Below are positions 8,753 through 17,871 of a stretch of 45,785 bases of DNA, one piece after another. Numbering within the stretch: position 1 is the stretch's first letter; the number at the start of each line of letters is the position of its first letter. The stretch is from positions 1 to 45,785 of the forward strand of contig JABIWU010000012.1 of assembly GCA_018701395.1 (NCBI GenBank), given 5' to 3'. The position numbers and the translations under genes were made by a program. Origin of the DNA: Phycisphaerae bacterium (GTDB lineage: Bacteria > Planctomycetota > Phycisphaerae > Phycisphaerales > SM1A02). The notes beneath the pieces are model-generated. The model saw only the letters and a list, made by a program, of their open reading frames with translations. It ran no database searches and was not told the origin of the DNA.

Positions 8753-9543
8753 ACCCAGCGTTTGCCGGTTTTTGCATCGACTGCAGTAACTGTCATTCCC
8801 TTAACAAGGGATTGGTCAATATTGAAACCATGTCCAAGGATTGGACCGTCTGCTGTTATTCGAGCGAGTTCAATAATAGCACCACTTAGAGTTGTGCCTT
8901 GAATGATTATTTCTTCGCCTTTTTCGAGGTCGATGCCAAGAACAAAGCCATTTCCAAACCGTTCATTGAGCGCAATTCGAAGGTAGCCAATTGAATGGCT
9001 ACTCTCTCGCTCGAGGCGGGTAACTTGGCAGTATGGGTTTCCAATAAATTCGCTGAATTTGCGACCAACCATATCGGCTAGTTCAGTATTAGTTGCGCTG
9101 TTTAGAGCAATTTGCGCATTGCGATTTGCTTTTGTTTGAGCATCAAGAGAAATAACTGCGAGCACAACTGCAACACCGAATAATACGACTGCTGCTGTTC
9201 TCCAAAAAGTTACAGATCGCGATGGACCCAGTTGAGCCTGTGCAGCACTTGCTCGAGCACCAATAAGTGCCAGAGGTGCCAGTCGTTGGGCTTCTTGGTC
9301 TGCAGTTTCAGCAATAGATTGAAGAACTTTTTTGCGTAATTCTGCAGGAGGATTTTCCGCGGGTAGAAGTGAATCATCTAGCGCGAACTTTTCTTGTATT
9401 CGGACGATTTCTTCTTGAATGGATGCTGGTGCATCGTGGAAAGAACGAGTGAACAGATCGACTTCGATTTGTTCAAGCAAACCGTGTGCTTCAAGAACCG
9501 CGAGTTCAAGGAGTTGCTTATAGTTGTGTATTTCGTTCGTCAT
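8749..9543 (-). CDS. Anti-sigma factor, RskA-like
   Basis: This 264-residue protein has the RskA layout. A cytoplasmic helical N-terminus begins with a LLELAVLEAHGLLEQIEVDLF segment (about residues 11-31) matching the sigma-binding region of this family. A linker of helices follows, then one membrane segment (AAVVLFGVAVVLAVISL, about 136-152). The extracytoplasmic domain ends in TVTAVDAKTGKRWV. RskA-type proteins hold their ECF sigma factor at the membrane until a signal triggers proteolysis. It lies 35 bases downstream of the ECF sigma gene on the same strand, the standard cognate arrangement. I see no HxxxCxxC zinc motif, also normal for the RskA group. The signal it senses is unknown. Confidence 0.85.
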   Translation of the reverse strand: MTNEIHNYKQLLELAVLEAHGLLEQIEVDLFTRSFHDAPASIQEEIVRIQEKFALDDSLLPAENPPAELRKKVLQSIAETADQEAQRLAPLALIGARASAAQAQLGPSRSVTFWRTAAVVLFGVAVVLAVISLDAQTKANRNAQIALNSATNTELADMVGRKFSEFIGNPYCQVTRLERESSHSIGYLRIALNERFGNGFVLGIDLEKGEEIIIQGTTLSGAIIELARITADGPILGHGFNIDQSLVKGMTVTAVDAKTGKRWV

Positions 9544-9578
9544 AGTTCATTCAATCGACCACCCGGTGTGGTCCTTCT

Positions 9579-10145
9579 TTAAAGTTGGGCAGATATTTTT
9601 TTACTCTTATGCTCCCTTAGGCGGAGTAATCCCCGGCTCAATGCCGATTTCACCGTCCCAAGCGGCGCGTCTAACTGTTTGCTCACTTCGCGTAAAGTGA
9701 ACCCATGAAAATACGCCCTTTCGATGACTGTTCGTTGCATTTCAGGAAGTGCCTGTAATGCTTGCCAGAGTAACGCGTTGCGTTCATGTAGTAATGTATT
9801 CGATGGCAGGGGCGTATCGGTTGCAGAAACCTCATGGTGTTCTGTAAATTCTTGTTGCTTAGGGCGTACCATTTTTCGCCTAATTCGGTCAATTAAGTGA
9901 CGTCTGGTAATAAGCATCACCCAAGTCACCAATTTAGCTTTTCTGGGGTCAAATCTGTCCGCAGTCTTCCAAAGGCGCACAAACACCTCTTGTACAGCAT
10001 CTTCTGCTTCTGCATTATTTGATAAAAACTGTAAAGATAATTTAAAAACAAGCGCGCAATAGCGATCATAGAGTTCTGCAACAGCATCCTCTTCGCCGAG
10101 GGCAACTCGACGCATCAATCTATAGTCTGGCTCATTGTTGGGCAA
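9579..10145 (-). CDS. RNA polymerase ECF sigma factor (SigK-like)
   Basis: The protein has region 2 (ELYDRYCALVFKLSLQFLSN, then AEDAVQEVFVRLWK and a WVMLITRRHLIDRIRR promoter-melting helix) and region 4 (LPEMQRTVIERAYFHGFTLREVSKQL, then LGTVKSALSRGLLRLRE, the -35 recognition helix-turn-helix). I place the start at a TTG (10145) because GGAGA lies six bases upstream, giving 188 residues. A TTG at 10175 would add ten but lacks such a site. The gene heads a unit with the RskA-like anti-sigma factor. A TAACAAAATCC repeat lies just upstream and could mark its own regulated promoter. The ECF assignment is certain; the regulon is unknown. Confidence 0.93.
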   Translation of the reverse strand: MPNNEPDYRLMRRVALGEEDAVAELYDRYCALVFKLSLQFLSNNAEAEDAVQEVFVRLWKTADRFDPRKAKLVTWVMLITRRHLIDRIRRKMVRPKQQEFTEHHEVSATDTPLPSNTLLHERNALLWQALQALPEMQRTVIERAYFHGFTLREVSKQLDAPLGTVKSALSRGLLRLREHKSKKISAQL

Positions 10146-10180
10146 TAGTATTCTCCATGACCTCAAAAAGGTCAAAACGG

Positions 10181-10200
10181 TAACAAAATCCTAACAAAAT
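10181..10200. repeat. TAACAAAAT direct repeat, 11-base period
   Basis: TAACAAAAT occurs at 10181-10189 and 10192-10200, separated by CC, which is one helical turn. It sits immediately upstream of the ECF sigma gene. It could be part of an autoregulated promoter or an operator, or simply an A-rich stretch. Confidence 0.3.
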
Positions 10201-10327
10201 TAGGAATTCAATTCTACCTTAGTACAGAGTGTAGCGTTTTCTTACAGATGTTTTAAGAATATTATCGCTTTTTTATTGTATTAGATTAGACTATAGAAGA
10301 CTCATATATGAATGTATAGACCGATAA

Positions 10328-11116
10328 ATGACACGAATAATGAACACATTTAAACAAAATCCAAACCGATTAGCATCAAGCAATCGTCGTGCGTTTAGTT
10401 TGATGGAGTTGATCGTCGTAATAAGTATTACAACTCTTTTGATGGGCTTGTTAATGCCAGCCCTTTCATCTGTTCGCGAAAATGCACGCCGAGTTATTTG
10501 CGGTGCGAATCAACGACAGTTTGGCCAAGCACTAACTATGTATAGCGCTGACCATAGAAACAGATTACCAATTGCTAGTGTTTTAGATTTAATTGAACCA
10601 AATCCAGGCGAACTCGCTCTCGTTCGAAGTGGGTCAAGTGGTTTTGCTTCGTTCGTAGCTGTTGGAAATTATCGTTCAGTTCCAGAACCTCTTGCCCAAT
10701 CAGATTGGGACGGTCTTGGCCATCTGTATAAATGGCATTACTGCGATTCTTCAGATTCTTTTTATTGTCCAAGTCATAAGGGCGAGCACACGCACGAAGA
10801 TTGTAAAGATAAATGGAATACAAAATCCAACAGTCAGCCGCTTTATGCAAACTATCAATACGTTGGTCATAAAGATTGGCGAACAGGCACAATGAGATCT
10901 TTACTTCAGGGCAATAAACTTGTTTTGGTAACTGATGCTATGCAAACTAAATTTGAATTTAATCACGGTATAGGCTACAACGAACTCCGCGGCGATGGTT
11001 CTGTATCTTGGATAGACAACGTAATCATCAGAACACAACTTTCAGTTGAAGCCCCGAAAGACTATCTCGAGATGCGAAATTTAGATGACTTAATATACGA
11101 AGTTTTTTCGAAGTAA
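10328..11116 (+). CDS. Prepilin-like secreted protein with H-X9-DG motif
   Basis: The 262 residues start with a basic leader and the prepilin signature RRAFSLMELIVVISI (about residues 19-33). Ala replaces the usual Gly at the cleavage site, Glu sits at mature position 5, and a long hydrophobic helix follows. The globular part ends in HGIGYNELRGDGSV, an exact H-X9-DG motif. This design marks the pseudopilin-like proteins that are highly amplified in planctomycetes and related phyla. They are processed by a prepilin peptidase and are probably displayed at the envelope, but their role is unknown. The ATG at 10340 is an alternative start. No Shine-Dalgarno site is evident. The gene is isolated and converges on the EEP-fold gene with an 18-base gap and no terminator hairpin. 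Confidence 0.85.
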   Translation: MTRIMNTFKQNPNRLASSNRRAFSLMELIVVISITTLLMGLLMPALSSVRENARRVICGANQRQFGQALTMYSADHRNRLPIASVLDLIEPNPGELALVRSGSSGFASFVAVGNYRSVPEPLAQSDWDGLGHLYKWHYCDSSDSFYCPSHKGEHTHEDCKDKWNTKSNSQPLYANYQYVGHKDWRTGTMRSLLQGNKLVLVTDAMQTKFEFNHGIGYNELRGDGSVSWIDNVIIRTQLSVEAPKDYLEMRNLDDLIYEVFSK

Positions 11117-11134
11117 ACTGTTTATAAAAATTGA

Positions 11135-12058
11135 TTATTTTTTGGAGTCAATCAGGGCTATTTGCACGCGATGCCTGCCGATTCCTGGGTTTATCACTTC
11201 ATAAGATGAGCAATTGAACGCCTTACTAAGCAGAATGTGATCGATGTGGTAGAGTGAGAAGTTCGCAGGATACGAAGCAATGAGTCCTATACCACCGATA
11301 TCACTAGCTTCAATTAGCGTTGGGAACATTGTTTTAATGGCGTAACTATTTCGCGTCATATTAAAATCACCAAGGACAACATCTGGTCGATTGTATTCGA
11401 TTGAGTCAAGAATACGCCGCACCCTACTTGCGGTATTCATTCGAATCGTGGCAAGAGAAGAAGGCAAATCGATTGCCCAAAGGACAAGGGGCTTTCCCAA
11501 TTGTTCAGTAGTGTCAATTGTAAACATGGATAAGTAGACGCCATCCGATGCGATTAAGGTTTGAACTTCAATCACTTTTAATTTAGTAAGAAGAGTAAAA
11601 GGGCCACTTATCACTCGCTTGTTATCTTCACCTATCCATTCTTTAATACTATGTTCGCCGCGAACATGCCAGCCATGTGTAAGCAACGTAATATCGCCGT
11701 TCAGTTTTATGAGTTGATCAGCAGACTCTTTCGATACCGCTTCTTTCGGATGGCTCATTGTCCACCCAACTATTTTAAATCCTTGTTGCGATGTCGCATC
11801 AGCAAAAAACTTATTTTCTATAAACACAAACCAAAGTAGCGAAGTTGTAAAAATGATTGTAACAAACGCCGACATTTTTTTACATTTTGAAATGAATGTA
11901 ATAAAAAATGTAGTGATTAAAAGCACAAGCACAATCGGCGTTGGAATCCACGCAAGCCACTGACTCCAACCCCACCTGTCTGAAATTAAATTACCGAGCA
12001 ACCACAGCCCTGTAATTGTGAGCGTAAATATTGATATTGCAATTGAAACCCACTTCAT
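11135..12058 (-). CDS. Membrane-anchored endonuclease/exonuclease/phosphatase-fold protein
   Basis: The first 85 residues hold three membrane segments. The rest matches the EEP (DNase I-like) fold: VVLGDFNMTRNS with Asp231 and Asn233, YHIDHILLS with Asp273-His274, and GIGRHRVQIALI with His296 as the terminal catalytic His. Two usual features are missing. The N-terminal Asn motif reads VGWTMSHP, and the metal-binding Gln-Glu after the second strand reads DITLLTHGW. The enzyme may therefore be divergent in mechanism or inactive. Known relatives hydrolyse phosphodiesters in nucleic acids or lipids. It begins two bases after the stop of the SLC13 permease and ends the three-gene unit with the CysQ-like phosphatase. 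I infer an envelope phosphodiesterase role at most. Confidence 0.75.
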   Translation of the reverse strand: MKWVSIAISIFTLTITGLWLLGNLISDRWGWSQWLAWIPTPIVLVLLITTFFITFISKCKKMSAFVTIIFTTSLLWFVFIENKFFADATSQQGFKIVGWTMSHPKEAVSKESADQLIKLNGDITLLTHGWHVRGEHSIKEWIGEDNKRVISGPFTLLTKLKVIEVQTLIASDGVYLSMFTIDTTEQLGKPLVLWAIDLPSSLATIRMNTASRVRRILDSIEYNRPDVVLGDFNMTRNSYAIKTMFPTLIEASDIGGIGLIASYPANFSLYHIDHILLSKAFNCSSYEVINPGIGRHRVQIALIDSKK

Positions 12059-12060
12059 GT

Positions 12061-13890
12061 TTAAGGAATAAACGGGAACACTTGCGGCGCGATGAAAGTC
12101 GCAAGAATTGCAACTAGCACGGTAAGCGGAAGACCGAGGCGCGGGAAGTCCATAAATTTATATCCACCCGGACCGTACACCATTAAATTTGTTTGATAAC
12201 TAATTGGCGTTAAAAAGTTACAACCTGCAGCAGCCATCATCGTGAAAACAAATGGATACGGCGATACACCAATGCCTTCTGCAGCACCCATAACGATGGG
12301 GAACATTATGACGGCAGCACCAAAGTTCGTCATCAACTGGGCTGCAATACTAGTCATTAAAAAGACAAGGAAAAGCGTTCCGTAATTACCGATATTGCTT
12401 TCGTTTGCAAAATTGAGTAGGGTGGAACTGGCAGTATCCGCAAGCCCGCTAGTTTGAACCGCACTTCCAATGCCCATTGCTGCACCGATGACAATTAGAA
12501 CTTGTAGGTTAATTGCTTTCTTTGCAAGCGGTCCACTGATACATCTAGTCGCGATCATTGCCAAGCCACAAGCCCAAATGGCTGCAACTCGGTCGATATA
12601 CCCAGTTGTTAACAAAAAGACCAGAGCTGTAAGTATGCCAAGAGACCAAAAAGCTTTGTCATGCAATTTTGGCATCGAATTTTTTATTTCCGATACAAGA
12701 TAAAAGTCTGAACTATTTCTCCATCGGAGTAAAAAGTAATCACCTGATTCGATAAGTAAAGTATCGCCGGGTTGCAATGTAATGTCACCGATTTTCCGTT
12801 TGATATGGTTACCATTTCTATGTACAGCAAGAATGGCAGCGTTGTACGTAGTTCGAAATTGTGAATCTCGAATGGTTTGACCTGCAAGATGCGAGTTGCC
12901 AGAAATGACTGCCTCAATCATCCTTCGCGAGAATATTTGTCCTTCAATGTTTTCAAGCGCGTCCGTAGCTGGAACGAGCCCTCTTGTTTTTCGAAGGTTC
13001 ACAACCGCGGATACATCTCCAACAAATACTAATTTATCATCTTGCTGGAGTACTTCGCTTGGCGCTACCGCTTCCATATATGTATCACCACGGATAATTG
13101 CATTCAAAAATATTCCGGGCAAGTTACGAAGGTCTGCCCCTGCAATCGTCTTTCCTACGATTGATGCATCTTTCTCTATAGACATTTTGATTTCATAATC
13201 TCGTATATCACTTCTCTTTGATTCCAACGCTTCACGGTTTGGAAGCAACCATTTTGCAGTTAGGATAATAAAGATAATTCCCAGTATCGCAACTGGAATC
13301 CCAATCCAAGCAGAGCCCCACATGGAGACAACACTGCTTGGAGGACCTATGTTTAAATCTTGCACCCATACGTGCGGTTTGTCCCACCAGCCAATGAACA
13401 ATCCCATAATTATGAGGTTTGAGCCCGTGCCGATCATCGTTGCTTGCCCACCGAGGATGCCTGCGAAGCTCAGTGGCATAAAAAGTTTTGATGGTGGAAT
13501 GTTTAGGCGGGTCGCCCAATTTTTAATCATTGGAAGATACATCGCGATGATTGGCGTTGTATTCATGAAGGCAGACATCACTGCAACTGGCACCATCATC
13601 CTCGCTTGTGCACCAGGAAGCGATTTCGGCTTGCCGAGCAAATATTTCCCGATGAGTTCAATACCACCCGTTTCATGCAGTGCCGCAGCGACAACAAATA
13701 GACCCGCAATCATTAGAAGGGGACGACTTGCAAAACCTGCAGTTGCTTCTTCAAACGAAACTACACCAGAAATCATTAAGAAGACAAGACCTGTAGACAT
13801 AACGAGGTCAGGACCATATTTTTTTTTATGTATAAGCCCTCCGATGACAAAGACTATTGCAGATAAAGTTAGCCATGCATGGATGGTCAT
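12061..13890 (-). CDS. SLC13/DASS family permease with two TrkA-C domains, probable sulfate transporter
   Basis: The 609-residue protein has two sets of membrane segments flanking a cytoplasmic insert. The insert carries two RCK-C (TrkA-C) domains at about residues 235-290 and 320-385, recognised by GADLRNLPGIFLNAIIRGD..DKLVFVGD and GQTIRDS..GDTLLIESGD. The N-terminal half has MNTTPIIAMYLP and the C-terminal half has MTNFGAAVIMFPI, which correspond to the paired transport hairpins of the DASS fold. SLC13 members with RCK-C inserts include algal and bacterial sulfate transporters. Sulfate is the likely substrate because the gene lies four bases behind a PAP-phosphatase gene, an enzyme of sulfate assimilation. 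A general dicarboxylate or other anion role cannot be excluded. Confidence 0.9.
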   Translation of the reverse strand: MTIHAWLTLSAIVFVIGGLIHKKKYGPDLVMSTGLVFLMISGVVSFEEATAGFASRPLLMIAGLFVVAAALHETGGIELIGKYLLGKPKSLPGAQARMMVPVAVMSAFMNTTPIIAMYLPMIKNWATRLNIPPSKLFMPLSFAGILGGQATMIGTGSNLIIMGLFIGWWDKPHVWVQDLNIGPPSSVVSMWGSAWIGIPVAILGIIFIILTAKWLLPNREALESKRSDIRDYEIKMSIEKDASIVGKTIAGADLRNLPGIFLNAIIRGDTYMEAVAPSEVLQQDDKLVFVGDVSAVVNLRKTRGLVPATDALENIEGQIFSRRMIEAVISGNSHLAGQTIRDSQFRTTYNAAILAVHRNGNHIKRKIGDITLQPGDTLLIESGDYFLLRWRNSSDFYLVSEIKNSMPKLHDKAFWSLGILTALVFLLTTGYIDRVAAIWACGLAMIATRCISGPLAKKAINLQVLIVIGAAMGIGSAVQTSGLADTASSTLLNFANESNIGNYGTLFLVFLMTSIAAQLMTNFGAAVIMFPIVMGAAEGIGVSPYPFVFTMMAAAGCNFLTPISYQTNLMVYGPGGYKFMDFPRLGLPLTVLVAILATFIAPQVFPFIP

Positions 13891-13894
13891 CAGG

Positions 13895-14920
13895 TTATTC
13901 TTTCGCTATTGATAGAGAATCAATCGCAGCGATAATTTTTTGATGGAGTCCATCAATTGCGCAAATTACACCACGGTTTTTTTCTAGTCGAGTACCTTGC
14001 GTGAAATCGAGTGTGTTCCCACGAACGTCGCTTACAATTGCTCCAGCTTCTGTAGCAATGCAAAGCCCTGCAGCGTGATCCCATATTTTTTCAACATACG
14101 TTTTACTAGTTGGCAATCGTAAATATCCATCTGCTTGTCCGCGAGCAACGAGCGAATATTTACACTGGCTGTCAAGCCGAGCGGGCTCACCTTCAGTGCC
14201 AATAGCATCAATAATTTTTCCGCTGTCTCCACGATTTGAATGTTCTTTTTCTGCTGACTCGCAAAATCGCAGAGGTCGCGAAGCGTCATATTTTTGTGCG
14301 AGAATTCGCATCGGCGAAGAGGTTGCATTACAGTCGGCAAATTCCCATGCACCAGCGCCCTCGGATGCTGCGTACATAACTCCCTCTGAGTCTACTTCAC
14401 AAAGGGGAAAGGATTGGTCTATTGAAAGGTTCGGGCAACCCATTACGCCCGCCACGACCTTGCCGTTTTCTATTCTGCCAAGAGCGATGGCATAGTGTTG
14501 TCCTCGAAGAAATCCCTTTGTTCCGTCAATTGGATCAAGTGCCCAAAATCCGTCTCCACTGCCGTCGTGATTACATGCATCGATTGCATCGAGCATTTCC
14601 GTTTCTGTTATTTGCGGCCTCCACGATTGAACTGCTTCTAGGACGGCTTTGCGAATGAATGCTTGCTTGTCGGTTCTTAACACTTCAGCATCTTCCTCTC
14701 CAACAATGAGCCTATCTAAAGGGCCTAATTGGTCGGCAAGACTTAGCGAAATAATCGCTTGAACAGCAAAGTCTGCAACTGTTACTGGGCTACGGTCATC
14801 TTTGGTCACTTCGCACAATTGCATGAGATTTGCCTGGATGGCTCTAGAGACGGCGCAAGCGGTGCCAACGGCTTCAAGAGCAGCAGGAATTAGACGATGC
14901 TGGGTTGATAAATCACTCAT
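13895..14920 (-). CDS. cysQ: 3'(2'),5'-bisphosphate nucleotidase, SAL1/HAL2-like
   Basis: This 341-residue member of the inositol-monophosphatase superfamily shows the metal site DPIDGTKGF (Asp129 and Asp132), an upstream VGEEDAE and an early DRSPVTVADF. IWDHAAG with the distal Asp lies near residue 285. The KDDRSPVTVADFAVQA and GTKGFLRGQ blocks fit the SAL1/HAL2 branch better than plain inositol monophosphatase. The enzyme removes the 3'-phosphate from PAP, the by-product of sulfotransfer and PAPS reduction, and so keeps sulfate assimilation running. It is the first gene of a unit with the SLC13 permease. The paired arrangement of transporter and PAP phosphatase supports sulfur metabolism for both. 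GAGAG lies upstream of the ATG as a weak ribosome site. Confidence 0.88.
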   Translation of the reverse strand: MSDLSTQHRLIPAALEAVGTACAVSRAIQANLMQLCEVTKDDRSPVTVADFAVQAIISLSLADQLGPLDRLIVGEEDAEVLRTDKQAFIRKAVLEAVQSWRPQITETEMLDAIDACNHDGSGDGFWALDPIDGTKGFLRGQHYAIALGRIENGKVVAGVMGCPNLSIDQSFPLCEVDSEGVMYAASEGAGAWEFADCNATSSPMRILAQKYDASRPLRFCESAEKEHSNRGDSGKIIDAIGTEGEPARLDSQCKYSLVARGQADGYLRLPTSKTYVEKIWDHAAGLCIATEAGAIVSDVRGNTLDFTQGTRLEKNRGVICAIDGLHQKIIAAIDSLSIAKE

Positions 14921-15024
14921 AATTCACTCTCTAATCGGCTATTAACCCGTGTTTAAGCCATTGCAAACTTTGGGCCCGAGCCCTCTGGCGTCGGACCTTC
15001 TTGGGGAAGATTACGGAGGGCATG

Positions 15025-15062
15025 GAAAAAAACACCCTCGACAATGATGTCGAGGGTGTTTG
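15025..15062 (-). terminator. Rho-independent terminator after atpA
   Basis: A 12-bp perfect stem AACACCCTCGAC/GTCGAGGGTGTT (15031-15042 with 15049-15060, loop AATGAT) is followed on the minus strand by a T-rich run (15025-15032). It lies 26 bases beyond the atpA stop and shows that the ATP synthase transcript ends there. Confidence 0.92.
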
Positions 15063-15086
15063 TACGGATTATGTTAAAAGATGTTC

Positions 15087-16634
15087 TTAACCAGCGAATG
15101 TGGACTTAAAATCGCCGATTGCTTTCTTGAAATCATCTTCCAGACCCTTAAAGGATTTAGTTTCTGTGAGTTTATCTCTAGTGGATTTTGCAGTCGAGTT
15201 CATATATTCGATGAGGCCAGACTCAAATATATCAACCTTGCCAAGCTCTACATCATCGAGGAAGCCCTTCGAAGCTGCGAAAATGGAGATTGCTTGGTCA
15301 ATTGCCATGTATGGCGTGTATTGACCTTGTTTGAGTAACTCGACAAGGCGAGCACCACGGTTCAACTGTTGCTGGGAAGCAGCATCAAGTTCAGTACCAA
15401 GTTGTGCAAATGCTTCAAGTTCACGAAAGGCAGCAAGGTCAAGTCGGAGCGAACCTGCGACTTCTTTCATCGCTTTAATTTGAGCGTTACCACCCACGCG
15501 GCTAACAGAGATACCAACGTTAATCGCTGGGCGAACGCCAGAGGCGAACAATTCTGGTTGCAGGTAAATTTGACCATCTGTAATTGAAATTACGTTTGTT
15601 GGGATGTAAGCAGAAACGTCGCCTTCTTGTGTTTCAATGATTGGAAGTGCTGTAAGTGAACCACCACCGTTTGCGTCAGAAAGTTTAGTCGCTCGTTCAA
15701 GAAGACGGCTATGTAAGTAGAAAACATCGCCAGGGAACGCTTCGCGGCCCGGAGGACGACGAAGAAGAAGTGACAATTGACGATACGCAGTCGCTTGTTT
15801 TGAAAGGTCATCATAAATGCAAAGGGCATGCTTTGGTGTTTTACCTTCTTTGCCCTGCCACATGAAATATTCACCCATTGCGCAACCGGCATACGGCGCG
15901 ATGTATTGAAGTGGTGCAGCAGTTGATGAACCAGCAACAACAACAATGGTGTAGTCCATTGCACCATTGTTCTTGAGCGTGTCAATAACACCAGCAACGG
16001 TCGAGTCTTTTTGACCAACAGCAACATAGATGCAGACAACTGCTTCGTCTGTTCCCCAATATTGTTTTTGGTTAATGATTGCGTCGATTGCGACAGCAGT
16101 CTTGCCAGTTTTGCGGTCACCAATGATGAGTTCTCGTTGGCCACGGCCAATCGGAATCATTGAGTCAACAGCTTTAATGCCAGTTTGCATTGGCTCAACT
16201 ACTGGCTGTCTTGCAGCGATACCTGGAGCAACGATGTCAAGCTTTGAAGAGCTTGATGCGTTGATTGGAGGTCCGCCATCAAGTGGGTTACCAAGAGGGT
16301 CAACAACTCTGCCGAGTAGTTCAGGACCTGTTGGAACTTCAAGAAGTCTTTTTGTTGTGCGGACAGTGTTGCCTTCTTCAACAGCAAGGTAGTCACCGTA
16401 AATGATGGCACCAACCGTGTCTTCTTCAAGGTTCATCGCTTGGCCCATTACTGTGCCGCGCGGGGTTTCGAATTCAAGTAGTTCACCAGCCATGCAGCCA
16501 GAAAGTCCATAAATTCGTGCAATTCCGTCACCAACCTCGACAACTTGTCCAACTTCAGAAATTTCAAGTTCACTGCTGAACCGTTCAATTTCTTGCTTGA
16601 TGACCGATGTGATTTCGTCTGTTTTTATCTTCAC
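15087..16634 (-). CDS. atpA: ATP synthase F1 subunit alpha
   Basis: The 515-residue protein has the family's full length. Motifs include the Walker A loop GDRKTGKT (residues 172-179), the preceding [25 protein letters not shown] (the arginine-finger region) and the C-terminal helical bundle. Alpha subunits form the non-catalytic sites of the F1 hexamer and contact beta. It is the last gene of the operon and is followed by a terminator rather than by atpG, atpD and atpC, which is unusual. It starts 33 bases after atpH. Confidence 0.98.
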   Translation of the reverse strand: MKIKTDEITSVIKQEIERFSSELEISEVGQVVEVGDGIARIYGLSGCMAGELLEFETPRGTVMGQAMNLEEDTVGAIIYGDYLAVEEGNTVRTTKRLLEVPTGPELLGRVVDPLGNPLDGGPPINASSSSKLDIVAPGIAARQPVVEPMQTGIKAVDSMIPIGRGQRELIIGDRKTGKTAVAIDAIINQKQYWGTDEAVVCIYVAVGQKDSTVAGVIDTLKNNGAMDYTIVVVAGSSTAAPLQYIAPYAGCAMGEYFMWQGKEGKTPKHALCIYDDLSKQATAYRQLSLLLRRPPGREAFPGDVFYLHSRLLERATKLSDANGGGSLTALPIIETQEGDVSAYIPTNVISITDGQIYLQPELFASGVRPAINVGISVSRVGGNAQIKAMKEVAGSLRLDLAAFRELEAFAQLGTELDAASQQQLNRGARLVELLKQGQYTPYMAIDQAISIFAASKGFLDDVELGKVDIFESGLIEYMNSTAKSTRDKLTETKSFKGLEDDFKKAIGDFKSTFAG

Positions 16635-16667
16635 GATATTCCTCGCCTTCGAAAAGGGCTTTGTAAG

Positions 16668-17270
16668 TTAATTTTCTTCTAGATACGTTTCAAAATGTTC
16701 TCTGATGGCAGTTCCACCATTATTTTTAATGGTTTCAGAGAGCCGTCGAAGTTTTGTTTGCACTGACCCATCAATAAGTTGATCGCCAATGCGAAGTTTT
16801 AGACCACCGAGCATCGCTGGGTCTACATAAGGGTGCAAGATTGGTTCTTTTCCAAGCATTGCTTGTACTTTTTCTTTAATGATGTTGATGGAGTCAGCAT
16901 CGATAGCAGTTGGTGTAAAAATATCAACCTCTATGCGACCGAATGCTTCTTGTACGAGTAAATCGTATGCAACATTAATGCACTCAATATGATTGAGTCG
17001 CCCTTTGTTGTTTAATACAAGAAGGAAACGAAGTGTTAAATCTGTAACTCTGTTCGTAAATATTGATGAAAGAGTTTCACCACGTTTTACTACATCGATA
17101 ATCGGCGAAGAGAAGAACAATCGAATTCCTTGATCTTCACGAGTAAGCTCGCAAATTTGTTCTAGTTCGTCAGCGATTTCCACAATTTTGTCATTACCGC
17201 CAGCGTCTGAAGCAAGTTCAAACAAGCTTTTGGCGTAGACTGTCGCTAGTGCATCTGCTTGAAAATTCAC
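16668..17270 (-). CDS. atpH: ATP synthase F1 subunit delta (OSCP)
   Basis: The 200-residue protein begins ADALATVYAKSLFELA, the first helix of the OSCP/delta N-terminal six-helix domain. It ends with DQLIDGSVQTKLRRLSE, a signature near the family's C-terminus. Delta joins the top of F1 to the b-subunit stalk. The start codon overlaps the end of atpF by four bases (ATGA-type), so translation is probably coupled. Length is slightly above the usual 175-180. Confidence 0.95.
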   Translation of the reverse strand: MNFQADALATVYAKSLFELASDAGGNDKIVEIADELEQICELTREDQGIRLFFSSPIIDVVKRGETLSSIFTNRVTDLTLRFLLVLNNKGRLNHIECINVAYDLLVQEAFGRIEVDIFTPTAIDADSINIIKEKVQAMLGKEPILHPYVDPAMLGGLKLRIGDQLIDGSVQTKLRRLSETIKNNGGTAIREHFETYLEEN

Positions 17271-17794
17271 TTTGTTTGTCCTAACTCGGCAAGTGATTCA
17301 GAGAGCAGTGTTTGTTGATCTTCAGAAGAGATTTCGCGGTCAAGAATGCGACTAGCGATTGCAACAGCAAGCGTGCTTGCCTCATTGTGCAATTCGCCAA
17401 TGGCAGCTTTTTTAGCCGCGTTGATGTCCGCCGTAGCGGCATTTTTCATTTCTGCGAGTTCGCGAGTATTGTTAGAACGTAATTCTTCAGCAGCAGCTTT
17501 AGCGGCTTGCCTCGCTTTTGTAATTAGTTCACCTGCTTCAGTTCGGGCTTTTGCAAGTTCTTCTTCGTATTCAGCAAGAGCAGATTTTGCTTGCTTGCGA
17601 GCTTCTTCTGCGGAATCTAGGTCATCGCGCAATTTTTGATCGCGTTCGTCGAGACCTTTTAGAATCTGCGGCCACACAAATTTCGCAGCAAGCACGAAAA
17701 AGATAATGAAAACAACAATTGCTGTTCCAAGGGTTAACAACTGTACGTCAACGACAGAGGCTTCAGAATCCGATGCAATGAAAGGGATCATCAT
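17267..17794 (-). CDS. atpF: ATP synthase F0 subunit b
   Basis: A single N-terminal membrane segment (TAIVVFIIFFVLAAKFVWP, about residues 27-45) leads into a long charged coiled coil, KGLDERDQKLRDDLDSAEEARKQAKSALAEYEEEL and onward in heptads (quoted region residues 50-84), ending at residue 175. This is the peripheral stalk that holds delta and alpha against rotation. AAGGA six bases before ATGATG supports the start. A strong hairpin separates it from atpE. Only one b-type gene is present, so the stalk is probably a homodimer rather than b/b'. Confidence 0.95.
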   Translation of the reverse strand: MMIPFIASDSEASVVDVQLLTLGTAIVVFIIFFVLAAKFVWPQILKGLDERDQKLRDDLDSAEEARKQAKSALAEYEEELAKARTEAGELITKARQAAKAAAEELRSNNTRELAEMKNAATADINAAKKAAIGELHNEASTLAVAIASRILDREISSEDQQTLLSESLAELGQTK

Positions 17795-17827
17795 TGGAGG
17801 TCCTTCCGTGAGAGTATGTTTGGTATC

Positions 17828-17857
17828 TTGGCGGGTTTACACTGGTAAACCCGCCAA
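17828..17857 (-). promoter_or_regulatory. Intercistronic hairpin between atpE and atpF
   Basis: A perfect 13-bp stem TTGGCGGGTTTAC/GTAAACCCGCCAA with loop ACTG fills the 77-base gap downstream of atpE. No U-tract follows on the minus strand, so it is not a simple terminator. Its position fits a 3'-end stabilising or processing element that raises the amount of atpE message relative to downstream genes, as the c-ring stoichiometry requires. Confidence 0.6.
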
Positions 17858-17871
17858 ACGTATAACCAAAC

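Noticed and set aside
10575-10892. Open frame of 105 codons opposite the pseudopilin gene
   Set aside because: The plus-strand frame has the prepilin and H-X9-DG motifs, so the reverse frame is a shadow.
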